Positions 34,855-43,093 of a DNA stretch of 64,000 bases are shown here, one piece after another. Source of the stretch: RYN-230 sp963841695. GTDB taxonomy: Bacteria > Actinomycetota > Actinomycetes > Streptosporangiales > Streptosporangiaceae. The DNA is taken from positions 186,001-250,000 of the forward strand of contig CAWJDQ010000004.1 of assembly GCA_963841695.1 (NCBI GenBank), written 5' to 3'. The translations under genes were made by a program, and so were the position numbers. Within the stretch, counting starts at the first letter, position 1, and the number at the start of each line of letters is the position of its first letter. The notes beneath the pieces were generated by a model. The model was not told where the DNA came from, did not search any database, and saw nothing but the letters and a program-made list of their open reading frames with translations.

Positions 34855-37511
34855 ATGCGCCTGGTGATGGCGCAGGGACTGCCGCTGCTGCAGGTTCTGC
34901 GGCAGCTGGAAGCCTCGCCGCGCGGCCTGGCCGAGGACGACGCCCAGGAGCGGCTGGCCGCCGCGGGGGACAACCTCCCGGTCGGGGACCCCCCGCCCGG
35001 CTGGGCCGCTCAGCTGGCCCGCGCGGGCCGCGACCCCTTTGTCCTGCTGCTGCTGGGGCTGGTTGCGGTGTCGGTGGGCGTCGGCAGCGGCGACAGCGCG
35101 GCGGTCATCAGCGTGCTGGTCATCCTCAGCGTCCTGATCAGGCTCCGCCAGGAGCGCCGGGGCGGCCGGGCCGCCGCCGCCCTGAATGACCTGGTCGCCG
35201 TCACGGCCACGGTGGTCCGGCGGGCCAGCCCGGCGGCCGGCCCGGCCGAGCGGGAGGTCCCGGTGGACCAGATCGTGCCGGGTGACATCGTCCGCCTCGC
35301 GCCTGGCGACATGGTCCCCGCCGATCTGCGCCTACTCCGGTCAGCCGGGCTGGCCGTCAGCCAGGCCCTGCTGACCGGCGAGTCCCTGCCCGTGGCCAAG
35401 GAGGCGGACGGCCGGTGGGACGGGACGGCGCCGCTGGACTGCCCGTGGCTGTGCCTGGCCGGCAGCAGCGTGGCCGGCGGTTCCGGGACGGGCGTGGTGG
35501 TGGCCACCGGGCACCGCACGTACCTCGCCGCCGGCCAGCCGGGTCCGGGCCAGCCAGGTCCGGGCCAGCCAGGTCCGGGCCAGCCAGGCTCCGGGGCACG
35601 GCGACCGGAGACCAGCTTCGAGTCCGGGATGAAGCGGGTGTCCTGGACCCTCATCCGGTTCATGGCGATCAGCCTCGGCCTGGTACTCGCGGTCACCGGC
35701 GTGGCCGGGGGCCCGCGGGCCGGGACCGTTCTCTTCCTGGTCTCGATCGCCGTCGGCCTGACCCCGGAGATGATGCCGGTCGTCATCACGACCGCGCTCA
35801 CCCGCGGGGCCCGCGCGATGGCGCGGCGGGGCGTGATCGTCAAGCGGCTGCCCGCGATCCACAACCTCGGAGCCATGGACCTGCTGTGTACCGACAAGAC
35901 CGGCACCCTCACTGGTGGCCATCCGGACCTGGACTTCACCGTGGACCCCGACGGCCAGCCCGGTCCCGGGGCGCTCCGGCTGGCCACGCTGAACAGCTAC
36001 TGGTGCGTGGAGGGCCCCGGCGGCCCGGTCTGCAGCCCGCTGGACGAGGCCCTGCTCAAGCACGCGGCCGGGGCGGGCCTGCTCACCGGCGACGACGTCA
36101 GCGCCGTCGCGGTCGCGCCGTTCGACCCGGCGGTGCGCTGCGCCACGGTCGTGCTGCGCCCCTCCCCGCTCCGGCCGCCGGCCTGCCCGGCGGCGATCTG
36201 GTCATCACCAAGGGCGCGCCCGCCGACGTGCTCGGCCGCTGCAGCCAGGTCCAGTCCAGCGCCGGCGCCAGGCCCCTCGGCCCGGGCGAGCGGGCCCGCC
36301 TGATCGAGCTGGCCGGCCGCTACGCCGGCGGCGGGGCCCGGGTGCTGGCGGTGGCCTCCGCCGAGCGGGCCGCGAGGCCCGGCCGCTGCCAGCCCGCAGC
36401 CGAGTCAGGGCTCACGCTGGCCGGCTTCGTCGGCTTCCGGGACCCGCCCCGGCCGTCGGTGCCGGAAGCCGTGCGCCAGCTGGCCGCCCGCGGCATCGGC
36501 CTCAAGGTCATCACCGGCGACCACCCCCGGCTGGCGGCCCACGTCTGCCGCGAGGCCGGCCTCAGCCCCGGGACCGTCGTGGACGGCGCGGACATCGACC
36601 GGCTGGCGGACGACGCGCTGGCCGGGGTGGCCGCGGCCGGGACGGTGTTCGCCCGGGTCACGCCGGACCAGAAGGCCCGCCTGGTCCGGGCCCTGCGCGC
36701 CGCCGGCCACACCGTCGGCTACCTCGGCGACGGGGTCAACGACGCCGCGGCCCTCCGCGAGTCCGACGTGGGCATTTGCGTGGAATCCGGCGCGGACCTG
36801 GCCCGCGAATCAGCGGAGGTCATCCTGGCGCGCCAGGACCTGACCGGGCTGAGCGATGCGGTGGCCCAGTCCCGGCTGGCCTTCGGCAATATCATCAAAT
36901 ATCTCAAGATCACGATTTCGGCTAACGTCGGGAACGTGGCGTCCATGGTGGCCGCCACCATCGTCCTGCCCTTCCTGCCCATGCTGCCGCTGCAGGTCCT
37001 CGTGCAGAACCTGTGCTTCGACCTCTCCCAGCTCACGATCGCCTTCGACCGCGTCGAGGAGCCCTCGCTGACCCGGCCCCGCACCTTCGACCAGCGGGAC
37101 CTGGCCCGGTTCGCCCTCTGCTTCGGCCTGGTCAACACCCTGGCCGACCTGGCCACCTTCCTGGTCCTGCGGCACCTGGGCGGCGGCGCTCACGGACCGG
37201 CCGCGCGGGCCGCCTTCCGGGCCGGATGGTTCACCGAGAACCTGCTGAGCCAGGCCCTCACCGTGCTCGTCCTGCGCAGCCGGACCGGGCCTTCCGCCCG
37301 CCGGCGCCCGCCGTGGCCGGTGCTGGCCGGCCTGACCGCCCTCGCCGCTACCGGGCTGGTCCTGCCGCTGTCGCCGCTGGCCGGCCCGCTGGCCATGCGC
37401 GCCCCGCCCGCCGGGTTCTTCCCGCTGCTCGCCGGCGTGCTGGCGGGCTACTTCGCGCTGCTGCTGGTCACCCGGGCCGCCTACGGCAAGTTCCGCGCGC
37501 CCTGGCTCTGA
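34855..37511 (+). CDS. MgtA/MgtB-type magnesium-translocating P-type ATPase, one frameshift
   Basis: About 885 residues if repaired, the family's normal length. Visible motifs are LLTGESLPVAKEA (actuator), LTPEMMPVVITTAL (M4 of the P3B Mg type), CTDKTGTLTGG (phosphorylated Asp), KVITGDHPRLA and LGDGVNDAAALRESDVG (hinge), with C-terminal helices LPFLPMLPLQVLVQNLCFDLSQL. A one-base shift at about 36150-36190 in a C-rich run inside the nucleotide-binding domain splits the frame; the next frame resumes GLPGGDLVITKGAPADVLG. A 15-bp repeat adds GQPGP copies between the TGES domain and M3. It imports Mg2+ with the help of ATP. ATG 34855 is used; GTG 34834, overlapping the ArsR stop, is possible. Confidence 0.88.
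35533..35592 (+). repeat. 15-bp tandem repeat (four units) inside the Mg ATPase gene
   Basis: GGCCAGCCGGGTCCG, two identical GGCCAGCCAGGTCCG and a diverged GGCCAGCCAGGCTCC. They encode three GQPGP and one GQPGS in frame, lengthening the cytoplasmic linker after the actuator domain. Confidence 0.9.
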
Positions 37512-37538
37512 GGGGCCGGGCCGCCGCCTGCCGTCCGG

Positions 37539-38633
37539 TCAGCCGACGGTGGTCCCGCTCAGCAGGTGGGCCGGCACCGGCTGGCCGTTCTTCAGCGCGC
37601 CGAACAGCTGCACCGCCTCAGCCCGGTTCCACAGCAGCGCGTCACCCGCGTTGGCGGTGAGGAAGTTCGCGTTGGCCACCGGGACCGTGCCGGTCTGCGG
37701 GTTGCGCAGCGCGAACGCCACCTTGACCAGGTCGTAGAGCTGCGTGCCCCGGTCCACGGAGATGGAGCTAGCCGCGCTGGAGCCGAACCGCAGCGCGGTC
37801 ACCGGGTTCAGGTACACGCTCGGGCTGGTCGCCTTCTTGAGCAGGGCCTTGAGGAACGCCCGCTGGTCCTGGATCCGCTGCAGGTCCTCGTCGGCGAACG
37901 AATGCCGGTCCCGGACGAAGGCCAGCGCCTGCGCCCCGTCCAGATTGTGGCAGCCCCTGGACAGGTTGACGCCAGAGTCGGTGTCGTGCAGCGCCGCCGG
38001 TAGGCACATGCGCACCCCGCCCACCTGGTTCACCACGTGGACCAGCCCGCCGAACCCAATTCCCATGTAGTGGTTGATGCGCAGCCCGGTGACGTTCTCC
38101 ACGGTCCGGACGAGCAGCGCCGGCCCGCCGAAGCCGAGAGCCGCGTTGATCTTGTTGTCACCGAAACCGGGGATCGGCACGTAGGAGTCCCGCGGGATGC
38201 TGAGCAGGACCGGCCGGCCGCCGCCGAGGTGCAGGAGCATCAGGGAGTCGGAGTTCTCGGTGCCGAAGTCCCGCCCGACGTGCAGGCGGACGATCTGCCG
38301 GGCGCTGAGGCCCTGCCGGCTGTCCGAGCCGGCGATCAGCCAGTTCTGGCCCGCGGACGCCCCGGTGTAGGCCGGGAGCGTGACCGACCGGTTCAGCTTC
38401 GAGTTCAGGTCGAAATACAGGGCGGCTACCCCGGCCAGCAGGAGCGCCACGACGGCTGCGAGGATCACCATAACGGTCCGTAGCCGCGGCCGGCGGCCTC
38501 GCGGCTGCCGCAGGCGGCGGCCAGCGCCGCCTCCGGACCGCACCGGGGGCTGGACGGGCCACCCGCCAGGGGGCCGCGGCTGCGCGGGCGCTGGCCCGGG
38601 AACGCGGGACCATCCGGGCGCCGGTTCGCTCAT
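37539..38633 (-). CDS. LytR-CpsA-Psr (LCP) family phosphotransferase
   Basis: About 364 residues. A proline/arginine-rich cytoplasmic head comes first, then one transmembrane helix (VMVILAAVVALLLAGVAALYFDL, about 52-74) and the extracellular LCP domain. The latter has WLIAGSDSRQGL, GRDFGTENSDSLMLLHL, VLLSIPRDSYVPIPGFGDNKINAALGFGGP and FVRDRHSFADEDLQRIQDQRAFLKAL with the Asp/Arg residues that hold the polyprenyl pyrophosphate. LCP enzymes attach teichoic acid, arabinogalactan or capsule polymers to peptidoglycan. ATG 38633 follows GAGGAGA; the frame extends upstream to 38768, past the NRAMP promoter, which is unlikely. Confidence 0.9.
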   Translation of the reverse strand: MSEPAPGWSRVPGPAPAQPRPPGGWPVQPPVRSGGGAGRRLRQPRGRRPRLRTVMVILAAVVALLLAGVAALYFDLNSKLNRSVTLPAYTGASAGQNWLIAGSDSRQGLSARQIVRLHVGRDFGTENSDSLMLLHLGGGRPVLLSIPRDSYVPIPGFGDNKINAALGFGGPALLVRTVENVTGLRINHYMGIGFGGLVHVVNQVGGVRMCLPAALHDTDSGVNLSRGCHNLDGAQALAFVRDRHSFADEDLQRIQDQRAFLKALLKKATSPSVYLNPVTALRFGSSAASSISVDRGTQLYDLVKVAFALRNPQTGTVPVANANFLTANAGDALLWNRAEAVQLFGALKNGQPVPAHLLSGTTVG

Positions 38634-38710
38634 CGCTCTCCTCGGGGGTGGCGTCCCCGGGCGGGGGCCGGGAACGGGGACAGAGCCGGAGTAGCTGGCG
38701 CCAGTGTAGT

Positions 38711-38726
38711 TTGCGTTATTGCGCAA
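38711..38726. promoter_or_regulatory. inverted repeat between divergent LCP and NRAMP genes
   Basis: TTGCG-TTATTG-CGCAA, perfect five-base arms in an AT-rich dip of an otherwise very GC-rich region. It lies 28 bases before the NRAMP start, a reasonable place for a metal-sensing repressor. No regulator is encoded beside it. Confidence 0.35.
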
Positions 38727-38753
38727 CTTACTGAATATGACGGGGGACCCAGC

Positions 38754-39992
38754 TTGCACAGGCGCCATCCAGGGGGAACGCGCCGGGAGCCGGGACTGCT
38801 GCGGAGCATCGGCCCGGAGGTGGTCTCGGCCGCCTCGGACAACGACCCCACCAACGTCGGCACCGCGGTGGTGGTCGGCGCCCAGACGGGCTATGCGCTG
38901 TCCTGGGTGGCGCTGCTCGTCGCGCCGCTGCTCGGGGTGGTCATGACGATCGCCGCCCAGGTCGGGGCCGTGGCCCGGGACGACCTTCAGTCACTGACGC
39001 TGCGGCGCTACGGCCGGGGCGTGTCCGCGGTCCTGCTGGTGTCGGTCGTGGCGGTCAACCTGGTCACGATCGCCGCCGACCTGCAGGCCGGCGCGGCCCG
39101 CCTGGGCCTGCTGGCCGGCCTGAGCTCCCGGTGGCTGGTGATACCGCTCGGGGCGGCGCTGGCGGCCCTGCTGCTCATCGGCAAGTACGAGCAGGTGGTG
39201 GCCGTGCTGCGGTACCTGCTGCTGGGCTTCGCCGCGTTCGGGGCGGCCGCCATCCTGGCCCATCCGGACTGGCCGCACGTCCTGCGGGCCAGCCTGGTCC
39301 CCGCGCTGTCGCTGGGCCGCGATGAGCTGGCCGGCGGCCTGGCCCTGCTCGGAACCACCTTGACCAGCTATGTCTACGTCTGGGAGACCATCGGCCGCGG
39401 GGTGGAAGAGCCCGGCGCCCCGGGAGGCGGCGGGCTGCGAAGGGCCAGGGCGGGAGCCCTCATCGGTTCCGTCTTCACGGCGGTGACCTTGTGGTTCATG
39501 CTCATCGCGTCCGCGGCCACGCTCGGCCGGCACCACCAGGACGTCACCTCCGCGCAGCAGGCCGCCCGGGCCCTGCGCCCGCTGGCCGGCCCGCTGGCCG
39601 CGAGGCTGTTCGCCGCCGGGCTGGTGATCTCCGCGGTCGTCGCCCTGCCCGTGCTGCTGGCCACGACCGCGTACGTGGTCGGCGTCCACTTCGGCTGGCG
39701 CCGAGGGCTGTCCGAGAGGATCAGCGGCGCCCGGGGCTTCTACGGAGTCCTGGTGGCGTTGACGGGCCTGGCGCTGGCCGTGACGCTGGCCCGGATCCCG
39801 GTCATCGGCATGCTGGTGGCGGCCAGCGTGATCGGCGGGTTCGGGACCCCGGTCGGCCTGATCCTGCTGGTCCGGCTGGCCCGCGATCCGCAGATCATGG
39901 GGGAGCAGGTCATCTCCGGCTGGCTGGCGCTCGCCGGCGCGGCCGTCGCCGTGCTGGTGGGCGGCTTCGGGCTGCTGTTCCTCGTCGGCTGA
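38754..39992 (+). CDS. NRAMP-family divalent metal transporter
   Basis: A 412-residue membrane protein with about eleven transmembrane segments. The metal-binding first helix reads VVSAASDNDPTNVGTAVVVGAQTGYALSWV, where DNDPTN replaces the DPGN of the best-studied manganese importers. GTTLTSYVYVWETI corresponds to the sixth-helix region. The MPH motif of Mn/Fe importers is replaced by SYV, so the metal may differ; magnesium- or aluminium-type NRAMP relatives share such changes. The start appears to be TTG 38754 after GGGGGA; later starts are possible. The stop lies in the stem of a hairpin shared with the convergent gene. Confidence 0.85.
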   Translation: MHRRHPGGTRREPGLLRSIGPEVVSAASDNDPTNVGTAVVVGAQTGYALSWVALLVAPLLGVVMTIAAQVGAVARDDLQSLTLRRYGRGVSAVLLVSVVAVNLVTIAADLQAGAARLGLLAGLSSRWLVIPLGAALAALLLIGKYEQVVAVLRYLLLGFAAFGAAAILAHPDWPHVLRASLVPALSLGRDELAGGLALLGTTLTSYVYVWETIGRGVEEPGAPGGGGLRRARAGALIGSVFTAVTLWFMLIASAATLGRHHQDVTSAQQAARALRPLAGPLAARLFAAGLVISAVVALPVLLATTAYVVGVHFGWRRGLSERISGARGFYGVLVALTGLALAVTLARIPVIGMLVAASVIGGFGTPVGLILLVRLARDPQIMGEQVISGWLALAGAAVAVLVGGFGLLFLVG

Positions 39993-40016
39993 GCCCCGGT
40001 CATCGCCCGGGGCTCA
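39990..40016. terminator. bidirectional hairpin terminator spanning both stop codons
   Basis: TGAGCCCCGG (39990-39999) pairs perfectly with CCGGGGCTCA (40007-40016) over a seven-base loop. The left arm starts with the NRAMP stop codon and the loop holds the stop codon of the convergent DUF6542 gene. It serves both directions. Confidence 0.7.
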
Positions 40017-40653
40017 GCCCTCCGGGGAGCTCAGGCACCGCAGCGCCGAGTAAGCGGCTCAGCGGGGGGCGCGGCCCCGGCCCGCGCGGCCGGTCCGCCG
40101 CCCAGCGGTCCGCCGCCCACCGGACCGCGGCCACCACGATGGCCAGCAGCGTGGCGGCGCTCATGGCGAGAAACCCGCTGGCGATCCACTGCGCGGCGCC
40201 GAGAGCCAGGGCGGTATGGGAGGTGTCGGTGGCGTGGTCGTGGATCAGCCCGGCCAGGACGGCCGCGACGGCATAGGCCAGCGGCGGCACCGGGATGATC
40301 AGGTAGGCGGCCCGGGGGCGCACGGCCAGGGCCCCGGCCGCCGTCCCGGCGAGCAGGAAGAGGCCGAGCACGACGCCGGGCTCGCGGCCGGCCAGCACGG
40401 TGATCAGCAGGCCGGCCGCGGCCCCGCCGATGACCAACGCGACCCCTAGCCGACCGGGCCGGGTTCCCCACCAGGGCAGCGGTCCGCGGGGCGGCGCCTG
40501 CGGCCCGCGGGCGGGCCCGCGCGAGCCGGTCCCGCGCCCGGGGGCTGCGGCCCCCGGCGCCCGCTGATCGGGCCCGCGCGACGTTGCGCTGGGCCCCGGC
40601 CCGCTGCCATATCGCGGGCCGGATCCCGCCTTGTGCCCGGGTGAATCCAGCAT
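40000..40653 (-). CDS. DUF6542 membrane protein
   Basis: A 217-residue protein. Residues 1-65 are a Pro/Gly/Arg-rich disordered head. Then come four hydrophobic helices (LGVALVIGGAAAGLLITVLAG, GLFLLAGTAAGALAVRP, YLIIPVPPLAYAVAAVLAGLI, LAMSAATLLAIVVAAVRW) with RPRAAYLIIPVPPLAY, the DUF6542 signature. Function is unknown; in actinobacteria the domain is often found near LCP genes, as here. It is divergent from the next LCP gene with a 64-base gap. Confidence 0.85.
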   Translation of the reverse strand: MLDSPGHKAGSGPRYGSGPGPSATSRGPDQRAPGAAAPGRGTGSRGPARGPQAPPRGPLPWWGTRPGRLGVALVIGGAAAGLLITVLAGREPGVVLGLFLLAGTAAGALAVRPRAAYLIIPVPPLAYAVAAVLAGLIHDHATDTSHTALALGAAQWIASGFLAMSAATLLAIVVAAVRWAADRWAADRPRGPGPRPPLSRLLGAAVPELPGGLSPGR

Positions 40654-40717
40654 CTTTCCCTAAAGGTTCGGCCGGGGTTGTTTTACTGACGGAAGAGCAG
40701 GGGTAACCTTCGCCGCA

Positions 40718-42346
40718 ATGGTAGCAAGCCAGCCCGGGGGGGCGATGCGCAGCAGGGTGTCGTCTCAGCAGAAACAGAGTAGCCCGGCGCGGGCCCCCGG
40801 AGTGGGGCCCGGCCGCGGGGGAGCGCGGCCCGGGACGCCCGGCGGCCCGAACCGGACCGGGCCGCCGCCTGGGCCCGCCGCCCGGACCTGGTACTTCGCC
40901 ACCTGTGTCCTGGCGGCCCTGGTCTTGCTGGCCAGTGGGGTGTCCTATGAGGTGGTCCGCGACGTGGGCAGTATCGGCGGGTCGCACGCCATCGCCAGCG
41001 GGCCTTCGGTGGGTGCGCAAAACATCTTGCTGATGGGGCTGGAAAGCCGCCGGGACTGGAACGGGAATATCCTGCCCGCGAGCATCTTGGCAAAGCTGCA
41101 TGCGGGAAATGCCCAAGCAGTGGCAAACGGCACCGGGGGAAATGACACCAACACGCTTATCCTTATCCACGTATTCGCGGGTGGCAAGAAGGCGGTCGGC
41201 TTCTCCATCCCGCGAGATGACTGGGTGAATTTCGCTGGCACGGTCGGGCCGCAGCAGGTGGGCAAGATCGACCAGGCGTACGGCGTGAGCATGTACTTCG
41301 AGCAGGCGAAGCTACGGCAGCAGTACCCGGACATGGGGCAGGACCAGCTCGCGTTCCTCGGCAACGAAGCCGGGCGACGGGCCGCCGTGGCCACGGTCGA
41401 GAAGCTCACCGGGGTGCGCGTCAACCACTTTGCCGAGGTCAACCTGGACGGTTTCTACGAGCTCGCGAAGGTCTTCGGCGGCGTGGAAGTCTGCCTGAAC
41501 CACGCGGTCCGCGACCCCAAGTCCGGCGCGAACTTCCATAAGGGCTACCAGCATCTGGACGCTGCCCAGGCGCTGTCGTTCGTCCGCCAGCGGGACGGCC
41601 TGCCCAACGGTGACCTGGACCGTACCCACCGCCAGCAGGCGTTCATCGACTCCGTCATGCATCAGCTGCGGACCGAGGGAGTGCTCAGTGACCTGACCAA
41701 GGTGTCGGCCCTGCTGTCGGTGGCCAAGCAGTACGTGATCACCGACGCGGGCTGGAACCTGCTCGACTTCGCGGCCCAGATGCGGGGCCTGACCAGCGGG
41801 AATCTCGTTTTCCGCACGCTGCCCATCAAGGGCTACGCGACCATCGACGGGCAGGACGCGAACGCGGTCAGCGTGCCTCAGATCCAGGCCATCGTGCACG
41901 CGGCCTTCTTCCCGAAGCCTGTCCCGCGGCCCGCCCGGCACCACGCGCCCGCGCCCGTCAAGCCCTCAGCCGCCGCGACCACCGTGGACGTGCTCAACGG
42001 CGGTCACACCACCGGCCTGGCCGGGCGCGTCTCCGCGGCGCTGGTCAAGGCCGGCTACCGGGCGGGGACGGTCGGGAACACGGCCGCCCGCGCGGTCACC
42101 TCGGTCAGCTACGGCACCGGCGCGTCGGCGAACGCGGCCGCGCTCGCCCGGTTGTTCGGGGTCACCGCCGTGCCCACCTCGTCGATCCCGCCCGGGCAGG
42201 TGCAGATCCTGCTCGGGGCCAGCGCCGCGCTGCCCGGCGCCCTGGCGGGCAGCCAGCCGCAGCCCGCCGCGACGGTCATTCCCACCACCGGGCCGCAGGG
42301 TGGCGCGGTGATCGCCCCCAAGGACGGCATTCCCTGCGTCAACTGA
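40718..42346 (+). CDS. LCP family phosphotransferase with LytR_C domain
   Basis: A 542-residue membrane-anchored enzyme. The N-terminal disordered head is followed by a helix (TWYFATCVLAALVLLASGVSY, about 56-76). The LCP domain has NILLMGLESR, GGNDTNTLILIHV, KKAVGFSIPRDDWVNFAG, GKIDQAYGVSM and FVRQRDGLPNGDLDRTHRQQAFIDSV. The C-terminal LytR_C domain reads TVDVLNGGHTTGLAGRVSAALVKAGYRAG. It is predicted to transfer cell-wall polymers from a lipid carrier onto peptidoglycan outside the cell. It and the LCP gene at 37539 flank the NRAMP and DUF6542 genes. Confidence 0.92.
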   Translation: MVASQPGGAMRSRVSSQQKQSSPARAPGVGPGRGGARPGTPGGPNRTGPPPGPAARTWYFATCVLAALVLLASGVSYEVVRDVGSIGGSHAIASGPSVGAQNILLMGLESRRDWNGNILPASILAKLHAGNAQAVANGTGGNDTNTLILIHVFAGGKKAVGFSIPRDDWVNFAGTVGPQQVGKIDQAYGVSMYFEQAKLRQQYPDMGQDQLAFLGNEAGRRAAVATVEKLTGVRVNHFAEVNLDGFYELAKVFGGVEVCLNHAVRDPKSGANFHKGYQHLDAAQALSFVRQRDGLPNGDLDRTHRQQAFIDSVMHQLRTEGVLSDLTKVSALLSVAKQYVITDAGWNLLDFAAQMRGLTSGNLVFRTLPIKGYATIDGQDANAVSVPQIQAIVHAAFFPKPVPRPARHHAPAPVKPSAAATTVDVLNGGHTTGLAGRVSAALVKAGYRAGTVGNTAARAVTSVSYGTGASANAAALARLFGVTAVPTSSIPPGQVQILLGASAALPGALAGSQPQPAATVIPTTGPQGGAVIAPKDGIPCVN

Positions 42347-42493
42347 CTGTCAAGCGGGCCAGGAGGCCAGCGTGGCGCAGCGCAGGAGGCCGGGGAGATC
42401 CGGCCGGTGGCCGCTTCGGACCTCGTCGCCACCTGCCTCCGCGAGATCATGTGGTCCCGATGCGGGACCTCGCGGTCCCGGCATACTGGCCTG

Positions 42494-43035
42494 GTGCAGA
42501 CGCCACCACCGCCCTCGGCGCAGTACTTCGACGGCTGGTACGCCGATATGGCCGGCTCGCCCGCCAAGGACGAGGTCAAGCAGCGCCATCTGGGCCTGCC
42601 GCCGCACCTGCTGTCCACCAGCCTGCTCGGCTGGGCGGGGCTCGGCGAGGTGGCTGCGGCGCTGCGGCTGTCTCCCGGCGACACGCTGCTGGATCTCGCG
42701 TGCGGCCGCGGGGGCTATGGCCTGGAGATAGCCACCCGGACCGGGGCGCGGCTGGTCGGGGTGGATTTCTCGGCCGAGGCGGTGCGCCAGGCCCGCGAGT
42801 CCGCTGTGCGGCTGGGCCGCCCGGCGGATTTCCGGGTGGGGGATCTGGCCGCCACCGTGCAGGTTCGGGAACGCCCGGCTGGCGGGCTGGCGAGCGGGCC
42901 ATGTGGCAGGAGGCCGCGGCCCTTGATCCCGGCGGCGACCCGGCGCTCGCGTCCTTCCGCGACGAGGGCGTGCGCTCGCTGGAAACCTTCGGCCTGATGC
43001 GCCGGGTCATGGCCAGCGCCCGCGCGCCCGCGTAG
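42494..43035 (+). pseudogene. class I methyltransferase with a large internal deletion
   Basis: The N-terminal part is normal: YFDGWYADMAGSPAKDEVKQRHLGLP, then motif I LLDLACGRGGYGLEIATRTGARLVGVDFSAEAVRQA and FRVGDLAAT. The central region (motifs II to VI, about 80-100 codons) is missing. The C-terminus AAALDPGGDPALASFRDEGVRSLETFGLMRRV follows in another frame, ending at 43035. The product could not bind substrate. The deletion joint is at about 42860-42905. Confidence 0.75.
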
Positions 43036-43093
43036 GGCGCGGCTCCGGCTGGCGCCGGCAGGCAGGTCACTCCGTAGGTAAGCCCCCTGTGGC

